This document shows, in pieces, positions 6,281 through 10,984 of a DNA stretch of 10,984 nt. A model generated the notes under the pieces. That model saw nothing but the letters and a program-made list of their open reading frames with translations. It had not been told where the DNA came from and searched no databases. Position numbers and translations under genes: made by a program. This DNA is from an uncultured Prevotella sp. (GTDB lineage Bacteria; Bacteroidota; Bacteroidia; Bacteroidales; Bacteroidaceae). The DNA lies in NCBI GenBank assembly GCA_900543585.1, contig UQRP01000051.1, positions 1 through 10,984 on the forward strand, in the 5' to 3' direction. Position 1 is the first letter of the stretch. The number at the start of each line of letters is the position of its first letter.

Positions 6281-7195
6281 TTATCCCTCTTTATACTCTT
6301 TCGGCGTCATTCCCGCTAATTTCTTGAAGAACCGTGAGAAGTGCTGGGGATACTGAAAGCCGAGCTGGTCAGCCACCTGCGTGATGCTCTTGCTGGAGTC
6401 GAGGAGCATCTCCTTGCTGAGCGCAAGGATATGCTGCTGGATGTAGACCTGCGCCGTCAGCCCCGTCTCCTTGCGGATGAGGTCGCCGAAATAGCCGGGT
6501 GAGAGGCAGGCCTTGTCGGCGAAATAGGCCACCGAGGGCAATCCGCTGTGGCGAGCCTCGCCCTGCTCGAAGTAAGCCTTGATGTTCTGCTCGAAGGCCG
6601 AGAGAATGTCGGAGTTCTCCTTGTGGCGCGTAATGAACTGCCGGTCGTAGAAGCGCTGGCAGTAGTCCAGGATGAGCTTGATGCGGTCGGTGAGGATGGT
6701 CTGCGAGTGCTTGTCGACGGGCTGCTCCATCTCGAAGCGGATGGACCCGAGGGTGTCGGTGAACATCTGCCGCTCGCGCTCGCTGAGGTGGAGCGACTCG
6801 GCGGAGTCGTAGTCGAAGAAATGGTAGTTGTTGATGGCCTTGCCCAGCGGAGTGCCGTAAATGAGGTCGGGCGAGAAGAGGAGACCTTGCGTGTGCGAAG
6901 TGCTGTGCTGCTGCTCCTCGGTCATGTCGACGCGCACCACCTGCCCTGGCGCGAAGCTCACGATGGTGCCCTCCTGGTAGTCGTATTTCTTGCGGCCATA
7001 GTGCAAGGTACACATCACGCCGTTTTTCAGCCACAGGGCATAGAGGCCGTAGCGCAGCGTGATATGGTTAGGGCGATGCTCGGGGGCGGCGTCGGCGATG
7101 TCCACCACGCTCACCAGGGGGTGAAAGGTCTCGAAGCCATACATCTTGTTATATTGGTCGATGCTGTCGATGGAGATAATGGGCTGGTCTGTCAT
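6281..7195 (-). CDS. AraC-family transcriptional regulator
   Basis: This 304-residue protein (from the 7195 start) has an N-terminal ligand/cupin-like domain (about 1-190, with MYGFETFHPLVSVVD, YGLYALWLK and the SFAPGQVVRV strand). The AraC C-terminal DNA-binding domain has two helix-turn-helix units: ADKACLSPGYFGDLIRKETG (about 226-245) and ITQVADQLGFQYPQHFSRFF (about 271-290), then KKLAGMTPKEYK, the family's hallmark ending. The effector and targets are unknown. I chose 7195 because MTDQPIISIDSIDQY matches the style of relatives and the promoter at 7222-7253 lies just upstream. The longer frame from 7294 would run through that promoter. The gene is visibly more GC-rich than its neighbours, so opposite-strand open frames over it are shadows. 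It may regulate itself or the YbjQ gene downstream. Confidence 0.9.
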   Translation of the reverse strand: MTDQPIISIDSIDQYNKMYGFETFHPLVSVVDIADAAPEHRPNHITLRYGLYALWLKNGVMCTLHYGRKKYDYQEGTIVSFAPGQVVRVDMTEEQQHSTSHTQGLLFSPDLIYGTPLGKAINNYHFFDYDSAESLHLSERERQMFTDTLGSIRFEMEQPVDKHSQTILTDRIKLILDYCQRFYDRQFITRHKENSDILSAFEQNIKAYFEQGEARHSGLPSVAYFADKACLSPGYFGDLIRKETGLTAQVYIQQHILALSKEMLLDSSKSITQVADQLGFQYPQHFSRFFKKLAGMTPKEYKEG

Positions 7196-7221
7196 TTCTG
7201 TCTGTTTTTTGTTTACATGCA

Positions 7222-7253
7222 CAAAATTAACCGAAATATTCTGTTCATGCAAG
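7222..7253 (-). promoter_or_regulatory. Promoter of the AraC-family gene
   Basis: On the minus strand, CTTG (7253-7250), a 20-nt spacer and TAATTTTG (7229-7222) give an exact -7 element and a one-off -33 element. The start at 7195 is 26 nt downstream of the -7 element, supporting the shorter protein. Confidence 0.6.
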
Positions 7254-7270
7254 AGGAAAGGGATAATTTC

Positions 7271-7443
7271 AGCAATACGGGTCATTGCTGCCATAATCGG
7301 GGTAAGGGGCTATCCCGGCCACTTTTCGCAGTCATACACTCTCAGTCAGTTGTTTATAGACCAATCGTGATGGTCTGACCAAGCATTCGTTAGCCTTCTT
7401 GCCAGCCGGAAAGTCACCGTTCAGCTTCCCGGCTGTTTTTTTT
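7271..7443 (+). ncRNA. Candidate structured small RNA, uncharacterised
   Basis: This + strand stretch has no protein gene of its own, yet carries two perfect 6-bp hairpins with 7-nt loops. They are AGCAAT/ATTGCT (7271-7276, 7284-7289) and AGACCA/TGGTCT (7358-7363, 7371-7376). An intrinsic terminator follows at 7404-7443. The nearest + strand gene upstream ends at 5822, on the far side of two minus-strand genes. A small RNA divergent from the AraC gene would explain the terminator. The only upstream promoter candidate is poor (TCTG, 20 nt, TAATTTCA at 7264-7271), so the 5' end is uncertain. It could instead be decayed intergenic sequence. Confidence 0.35.
7404..7443 (+). terminator. Rho-independent terminator
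   Basis: AGCCGG (7404-7409) pairs with CCGGCT (7429-7434). After one A-C mismatch, AAG pairs with CTT. The loop is about 11 nt, and TTTTTTTT follows at 7436-7443. The T-run is on the + strand side only, so it cannot serve the AraC gene. It also shields the promoter at 7458 from read-through. Confidence 0.75.
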
Positions 7444-7457
7444 GCTTGACACTTTAT

Positions 7458-7488
7458 TTTGTCATATCGATTATTTCCCTTAAATTTG
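7458..7488 (+). promoter_or_regulatory. Promoter of the ATPase/nuclease-like gene
   Basis: TTTG (7458-7461), a 19-nt spacer and TAAATTTG (7481-7488) match the -33/-7 consensus. The ATG at 7511 is 22 nt downstream. Confidence 0.72.
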
Positions 7489-7510
7489 CAAGTAATTAAT
7501 CTCCGGCAAT

Positions 7511-9115
7511 ATGAAGTACCCCATCGGCATACAAACATTTGAGCAGATAATAGACAACGGCTTTGTCTATGTAGACAAGACCGACTTGGTATATAAGTTG
7601 GCTACAGAGGGGAAAATCTATTTCCTCAGCCGCCCCCGCCGCTTTGGCAAGTCGCTGCTCCTCTCCACCTTGAAGTGCTACTTTGAGGGGAGGAAGGAAC
7701 TGTTCAAGGGCTTGAAGATAGATGCGCTGGAGACGGAATGGAAGCAGCATCCTATATTCCATATCGACTTCAATGGAACCGATTTCTCCGCAGGTGGCAG
7801 CCTCGACAAAGTACTTGACTACTACTTGAACTTATGGGAGAGGCAATGGGAGGTAGCGGGAATGTCACATGAGGAGCGTGGCATACGCTTTGCCAATGTC
7901 CTGCATCAGGCCCACGTCAAGACAGGACAGTTGGCCGTGGTGCTCATAGACGAATATGACAAGCCTCTGCTCGACGTGCTCGACACGGGACTGAAGATAA
8001 AGTCAGGAGAAAACAATGTGCTCATAGAAGACTACAACCGCAATGTGCTGAAGGCCTTCTACTCTGTCTTCAAGCTCGCTGACGCCGACCTCCGTTTTGT
8101 GATGCTCACGGGTGTGACGAAGTTCTCGCAGGTGAGCGTCTTCAGCGGATTCAACCAACCTGATGACATTAGTATGTCTATAGACTACGAAACACTATGT
8201 GGCATCACTAAGGAAGAGCTTACCTCTGTCTTTGCAGGGCCTATCCACGAGATGGCAGAGGCCTATCAAGTCAACGCTACTGAGATGATGGAAATGCTAA
8301 GACAGCAATACGACGGCTATCATTTCAGTAGCAAGATGACGGACATCTTCAACCCCTTTAGTCTTCTGAATGCGTTTAAGAATCAATCGATGGACAGCTA
8401 TTGGTTCCGCTCCGGCACTCCTACCTATCTCATCCGGCTCCTTCGTCACACCAATGAGAATCTGAACGAGCTCACGGGAAAGTACTATAGTCCACAGCAG
8501 TTCATTGACTACAAAGCAGATGTCGAGAAGCCCCTCCCCATGATTTATCAAAGCGGCTATCTTACCATCAAGGGTATCAGACGCATTGGTCTGCGCACGG
8601 GTTACCTGCTCGACTTCCCCAATGCAGAGGTGACCGAGGGCTTCCTTACGTTGGTGGCCAACAACTACTTGCAACCGAAGGAAGACAGCACATCGTGGCT
8701 CTTCGAGACGGCTGATGCACTGTCAAATGGTGATTTGAAGACTTTTGAACGTGCCCTCACAGCATTTCTCGCCAGCATCCCATATAGTGCCCGCCGGCAC
8801 GAGAACGAGCGGGAGAAGGAACGCTACTTCCAATACACAGTCTATCTGCTCATGCGGATGATAGGCTGCTACACGGTCTATCACGAGAAAGAAACTTCCG
8901 AAGGGCGCGCCGACTGTGTGGTGGAGACACCTGACTATGTCTATATCTTTGAATACAAGCTCGACCGCTCCGCTGACGAAGCTATCGCACAAATCGATGC
9001 AATGGGCTATGCACGCGAATACGCCAATGACCATCGCAAGATCTACAAGATAGCCTGCTGTTTCTCCTCCAAGACGGGCACCGTCAGCGACTTCAAAGTA
9101 GTCGGGTGTCAATGA
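7511..9115 (+). CDS. AAA-ATPase-like protein with C-terminal PD-(D/E)XK nuclease-like domain
   Basis: This 534-residue protein matches the Bacteroidetes family combining an AAA-ATPase-like domain (PF09820 type) with a PDDEXK_9 domain (PF08011, formerly DUF1703). The N-terminus PIGIQTFEQIIDNGFVYVDKT is the family opening. The P-loop is SRPRRFGKS (40-48) and Walker B is VVLIDEYDKP (Asp147, Glu148). The FVMLTGVTKFSQVSVFSGFN stretch has the look of a sensor region. The nuclease-like motif is at the C-terminus: GRADCVV (Asp468), then IFEYKLD (Glu481-x-Lys483), followed by the A-AQIDAMGYA helix. All key ATPase and D...ExK residues are present, so it looks intact. Members are common and often multi-copy, and no role is settled; a link to mobile DNA or defence is speculation. 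It stands alone behind its own promoter. Confidence 0.9.
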   Translation: MKYPIGIQTFEQIIDNGFVYVDKTDLVYKLATEGKIYFLSRPRRFGKSLLLSTLKCYFEGRKELFKGLKIDALETEWKQHPIFHIDFNGTDFSAGGSLDKVLDYYLNLWERQWEVAGMSHEERGIRFANVLHQAHVKTGQLAVVLIDEYDKPLLDVLDTGLKIKSGENNVLIEDYNRNVLKAFYSVFKLADADLRFVMLTGVTKFSQVSVFSGFNQPDDISMSIDYETLCGITKEELTSVFAGPIHEMAEAYQVNATEMMEMLRQQYDGYHFSSKMTDIFNPFSLLNAFKNQSMDSYWFRSGTPTYLIRLLRHTNENLNELTGKYYSPQQFIDYKADVEKPLPMIYQSGYLTIKGIRRIGLRTGYLLDFPNAEVTEGFLTLVANNYLQPKEDSTSWLFETADALSNGDLKTFERALTAFLASIPYSARRHENEREKERYFQYTVYLLMRMIGCYTVYHEKETSEGRADCVVETPDYVYIFEYKLDRSADEAIAQIDAMGYAREYANDHRKIYKIACCFSSKTGTVSDFKVVGCQ

Positions 9116-9130
9116 ATCCTGTCCATATTC

Positions 9131-9162
9131 TTTGAACTTTAAGATACAAAGCATTATCTTAG
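9131..9162 (+). promoter_or_regulatory. Possible promoter after the ATPase gene
   Basis: TTTG (9131-9134), 20 nt and TATCTTAG (9155-9162) differ from the consensus at one -7 base. The ATG at 9166 follows only 3 nt after the -7 element, which would make the transcript nearly leaderless, so the match may be chance. Confidence 0.3.
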
Positions 9163-9165
9163 TAA

Positions 9166-9311
9166 ATGAAAAAACAAGATATAATAGAATCACCAAGGCT
9201 GATTTGGTCATTGACCCAGAAATCGCAGCTATTGTGAAGGATATAAAGGGTGGTCCTGCCATAGACGACAAGGCTGCTATGCATAAACATTGGGAGGAGA
9301 AGTACAAATGA
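9166..9311 (+). pseudogene. Small ORF of about 48 residues, apparently frameshifted at a poly-A run
   Basis: ATG at 9166 is followed by six A (9169-9174), and the frame stops after 23 codons. In the frame one base back, a protein-like stretch continues to TGA at 9309-9311: ITKADLVIDPEIAAIVKDI, then KGGPAIDDKAAMHKHWEEKYK in two parts (KGGPAIDDKAAM, HKHWEEKYK). One more A in the run, or a -1 slip on AAAAAAC, would join MKK to this stretch and give 48 residues. The acidic/basic, helix-prone composition looks like a small real protein such as an antitoxin or accessory factor, but I do not recognise the family. It may equally be the tail of a lost gene. Confidence 0.35.
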
Positions 9312-9409
9312 CGCGAGCATTTCCTTTATACCGAAACGTGGATGACTTCACTGCCTCATCGCTGAATGTAGTAGAGCCATCCCAGTTCCTGCAAGCCTTG
9401 ATGTTCTAA
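9308..9409 (+). CDS. Short ORF (33 residues), ATGA-overlapping the previous frame
   Basis: ATG at 9308 overlaps the stop of the preceding small frame as ATGA, the usual coupled arrangement. The product, MTRAFPLYRNVDDF followed by TASSLNVVEPSQFLQALMF, ends at TAA 9407-9409. No family is recognised. It could be the truncated start of a second gene of a pair, cut off by an old rearrangement before the insertion sequence at 9470. Coding status is doubtful. The rest, to 9461, holds an AT-rich poly-T stretch (about 9449-9457). Confidence 0.25.
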   Translation: MTRAFPLYRNVDDFTASSLNVVEPSQFLQALMF

Positions 9410-9444
9410 GCGAGTGCCAGGGTCATCAGTCTCATCGTTTTCAT
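9406..9444 (-). pseudogene. Minus-strand remnant resembling a signal-peptide start
   Basis: On the minus strand, ATG at 9444 gives MKTMRLMTLALA and then TAG. The charged start and Leu/Ala core are typical of an exported Bacteroidetes protein cut short after 12 residues. A purine-rich AAGAAAAAAAAAG lies just upstream. After the TAG the same frame runs on without a stop for some 40 codons (NIKACRNWDGSTTF...), so a point mutation in an old gene is possible. Evidence is weak. Confidence 0.25.
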
Positions 9445-9461
9445 ATACTTTTTTTTTCTTA

Positions 9462-9469
9462 AATGTTTT
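9462..9469. repeat. Target-site duplication, left copy
   Basis: AATGTTTT directly outside the left inverted repeat is identical to 10784-10791 outside the right one. Eight bases is the duplication length known for ISL3-family elements. Confidence 0.9.
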
Positions 9470-9493
9470 GGTTCATCCGACAAATCGTGTGAT
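9470..9493 (+). repeat. Left terminal inverted repeat of the IS
   Basis: The 24 bases match the complement of 10760-10783 exactly, then diverge (TTTGTC versus AAAGTT). The transposase stop codon (9473-9475) and the codons for its last residues, TRFVG, lie inside this repeat. Confidence 0.95.
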
Positions 9494-10687
9494 TTTGTCA
9501 TTATGCAAATTGAAAAGTCTTAACTTAAAATAGTCAATATCTCGGTAGCCATAGGCATTTCTCTTCAAGACTTTTATCTTATTGTTGATACCTTCTACTT
9601 TTGCATTGCTAGTCCTACATTTGTAATAAGCCAGGATCCCCGTTCTGTAAGCGGCGATGGAGTTACTAAGCTTTACAAGAGTAGGGACTTTGGATTCACG
9701 AGCCTGTTTGATCCAGTCATCCAGCACTGCTTCTCCTTCTTTATATGAGTTCTGTTTCCATATTTCTTGCAGGTATTCATTCAGGATGTAAGCCTTGCTC
9801 AAAGGTTCGTTCATCTTGATTACGTTATCCAGCCTCTGCCTTTCGTCCTCAGTAAAAATGTCTTTATCATGGCGCAACAGCAGCCAGCGGGTTCCCTTAA
9901 TGACTTTTCTTTTTTCTAAGTCCTTCTCTTGATTATAGACTTCTCTTCTGACTTTATCCAAGGCTTCGCCTGCCAGTTTCTGCACATGGAAGTGATCAAA
10001 GACGTGAATAGCGTCGGGAAGATTCTCCTTAATCGCTGAGATGAACGCGGCAGACATGTCAGAAGACACGGACTCTACCTTTGCACCGCTTCTCTCCAAT
10101 TTGGGCCAGAACTCCTTCAACGAATCAATACCCTTACCATCTCCTATATGTATAATGGCACCACTCAACATGTCGACTACAATGGTCAGATAGTTGTGTC
10201 CCTTTCTCACGGCGAACTCGTCAATACCTATGTGCTTGACATCCTTTATATCTATATGGGAAAACTTGTGCTTAAGATAGTTCTTGTGGATATCCTTCAC
10301 TGTATCCCAACTCAGGCCGAGGTGGTTGGCTACATCTTTTATAGTCATCTTATGGAGTAGCTCCATCACGAGCCTTGCCAGACGATGTGTATAGCGCTGC
10401 TTGCCGGTAACGAAGTGAAGATCCTCATAGACATCAGCACCACATGTCTTACACTTCAGACGACGCACCTTAACCAGTAAGATAGATTGCTTGGTGCCAA
10501 TGTTGACACTGCGGATTTTACGAAGCTTATATCCATTGTGAATGACAACGTGACTATGGCAACATTCACATCGAGTTTTCTCATCTCTTTTTTGGATATG
10601 ATGAATAATAGTATTACCTTTGTACTCAGTCTTAGTGCATTCGAAATCCTTGATTCCGTATGCATGATAGATATAGCTGGTCTCCAT
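9473..10687 (-). CDS. ISL3-family transposase
   Basis: This 404-residue DDE transposase cuts and moves the surrounding element. The N-terminal zinc-finger pairs are Cys40/Cys43 (CECC) and Cys79/Cys82 (CKTC). A helix-turn-helix follows (MTIKDVANHLGLSWDTVKDI, 114-133) for end binding. The catalytic triad is Asp156 (HIGIDEFA), Asp210 (VSSDMSAAF) and Glu365 (SNAKVEGINNKIK). KRNAYGYRDIDYF after the Glu is the usual family ending. Length is normal for the family and no frameshift is seen. The start at 10687 follows an A-rich leader. The last five codons and the stop fall within the left inverted repeat, so the gene fills the element nearly end to end. Confidence 0.96.
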   Translation of the reverse strand: METSYIYHAYGIKDFECTKTEYKGNTIIHHIQKRDEKTRCECCHSHVVIHNGYKLRKIRSVNIGTKQSILLVKVRRLKCKTCGADVYEDLHFVTGKQRYTHRLARLVMELLHKMTIKDVANHLGLSWDTVKDIHKNYLKHKFSHIDIKDVKHIGIDEFAVRKGHNYLTIVVDMLSGAIIHIGDGKGIDSLKEFWPKLERSGAKVESVSSDMSAAFISAIKENLPDAIHVFDHFHVQKLAGEALDKVRREVYNQEKDLEKRKVIKGTRWLLLRHDKDIFTEDERQRLDNVIKMNEPLSKAYILNEYLQEIWKQNSYKEGEAVLDDWIKQARESKVPTLVKLSNSIAAYRTGILAYYKCRTSNAKVEGINNKIKVLKRNAYGYRDIDYFKLRLFNLHNDKITRFVG

Positions 10688-10712
10688 TTGTTTTTGTTTT
10701 TTTGTTCACTTA

Positions 10713-10720
10713 CAAAGATA
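10713..10720 (-). promoter_or_regulatory. -7 element for the transposase gene
   Basis: On the minus strand, TATCTTTG is an exact -7 consensus, 25 nt before the transposase ATG. No TTTG is found at the -33 distance, suggesting weak expression. Confidence 0.5.
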
Positions 10721-10759
10721 ATGGATTTCCAGCTATTTTCTTTACATCAAGCAAACTTT

Positions 10760-10783
10760 ATCACACGATTTGTCGGATGAACC
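10760..10783 (-). repeat. Right terminal inverted repeat of the IS
   Basis: Read inward on the minus strand, this is the same 24 bases as 9470-9493 with no mismatch. Confidence 0.95.
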
Positions 10784-10791
10784 AATGTTTT
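10784..10791. repeat. Target-site duplication, right copy
   Basis: AATGTTTT, identical to 9462-9469, directly outside the right inverted repeat. Confidence 0.9.
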
Positions 10792-10880
10792 GTGCCCCTG
10801 CCACGATGACAGTCACCAACATGGCCAAGGCGATGAATATTCTTCTGAAGATGGCTGTTTGGTGTACGGCTACAAAGTTA
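10784..10880 (-). pseudogene. Minus-strand leader with signal-peptide-like start, cut by the IS
   Basis: On the minus strand, TAACTTTG (10880-10873) is an exact -7 promoter element. Downstream is a frame reading RRIFIALAMLVTVIVAGAQN, very like a Sec signal peptide. The only ATG in it is at 10822 (MLVTVIVAGAQNI), 13 codons before the insertion sequence begins, so the original start may be mutated or non-ATG. With the insertion removed, a TAA would follow at once, so the frame was probably already broken before the insertion. No family can be assigned. Confidence 0.3.
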
Positions 10881-10918
10881 CAAACTTCCAGCTTTACGGC
10901 TCTTACCTCGATTACAGG

Positions 10919-10947
10919 AAAAAATCCCTCAAACCTGAGTTCGGGAT
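10919..10947 (-). terminator. Possible minus-strand intrinsic terminator
   Basis: On the minus strand, ATCCC (10947-10943) pairs with GGGAT (10928-10924), and a run of six T follows (10924-10919). Alternative pairing CTCA/TGAG exists inside. It would end a gene coming from the right of the window. The stem is short, so confidence is limited. Confidence 0.35.
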
Positions 10948-10984
10948 AAGAAAAGAGTCTTAAAAGTTTGGTAATCTCGCATGA

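Larger units (their letters stand above)
9470..10783 (-). mobile_element. Complete ISL3-family insertion sequence (1314 bp)
   Basis: The ends are perfect 24-bp inverted repeats beginning GGTTCATCCGACAAATCG (9470-9493 and the complement at 10760-10783). They are flanked by the 8-bp duplication AATGTTTT. Inside is one transposase gene on the minus strand with all catalytic residues, plus its own -7 element. The identical ends, identical target duplication and unbroken gene point to a recent, possibly still active, insertion. The element is more AT-rich than the gene-bearing DNA to its left. It sits among degraded short frames and does not break any gene that I can show to be functional. Confidence 0.95.

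Noticed and set aside
7196..7294. Longer AraC start at 7294
   Set aside because: The extra 33 residues do not look like the family N-terminus, and the -7/-33 promoter lies inside this stretch, so translation from 7294 would start before transcription.
6548..7378. Long + strand open frame (276 codons) opposite the AraC gene
   Set aside because: It is a by-product of the GC-rich AraC gene: Val/Leu/Glu-rich, with no recognisable domain, and it crosses the AraC promoter. The minus-strand protein has clear family motifs.
8723..9307. Minus-strand open frame (194 codons) over the end of the ATPase gene
   Set aside because: It overlaps the conserved nuclease motif of the + strand protein, has no family features and has no promoter.
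10487..10780. + strand open frame (97 codons) in the IS
   Set aside because: It is antisense to the transposase. Its ending TRFVG simply mirrors the inverted repeat.

Overview
This window looks like a chromosomal segment of a Bacteroidales bacterium, most likely Prevotella-like. The grounds are a TonB-dependent receptor with a C-terminal Phe, a GSCFA-family protein, a PnuC-type vitamin transporter next to thiamine pyrophosphokinase, and several promoters of the Bacteroidetes type (TTTG, a 19-20 nt spacer, then TAnnTTTG). The genus is inferred from protein style only.

Positions 1-4833 hold a thiamine acquisition block on the + strand. A 22-bp tandem repeat runs in from the left edge, followed by a TAACTTTG promoter element and a TPP riboswitch (about 175-260). 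Next come an outer-membrane TonB receptor (291-2669), a thiamine pyrophosphokinase overlapping it by one base (2669-3328), and a PnuT-type inner-membrane transporter (3389-3985) with a GSCFA/SGNH-like protein 5 nt behind it (3991-4833). Together these suggest uptake across the outer membrane, uptake across the inner membrane, then trapping as TPP. The second half has its own promoter at 3338-3369. The kinase has Tyr where its family usually has the first Asp of the GDxDS motif.

Positions 4899-5822 hold a two-gene unit: a thioredoxin-fold lipoprotein and a small MarR-like regulator overlapping it by ATGA. An in-frame ATG behind an AGGAG sequence inside the first gene could also yield a non-secreted thioredoxin.

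Positions 5815-7195 lie on the minus strand: a YbjQ/UPF0145 protein (convergent with the MarR gene and overlapping it by 8 nt) and a GC-rich AraC-family regulator, each with a recognisable promoter. Between the AraC gene and the next gene is a + strand stretch with two hairpins and an intrinsic terminator but no + strand protein gene. It is a candidate small RNA.

Positions 7458-9115 hold a promoter and a large AAA-ATPase-like protein fused to a PD-(D/E)XK nuclease-like domain. After it, 9116-9469 contains a small, apparently frameshifted ORF and an ATGA-overlapping 33-codon ORF. An intact ISL3-family insertion sequence follows (9470-10783) with 24-bp perfect terminal inverted repeats and an 8-bp target duplication. 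Its flanks carry short minus-strand signal-peptide-like reading frames that look like gene remnants. No tRNA, rRNA or CRISPR array was seen.
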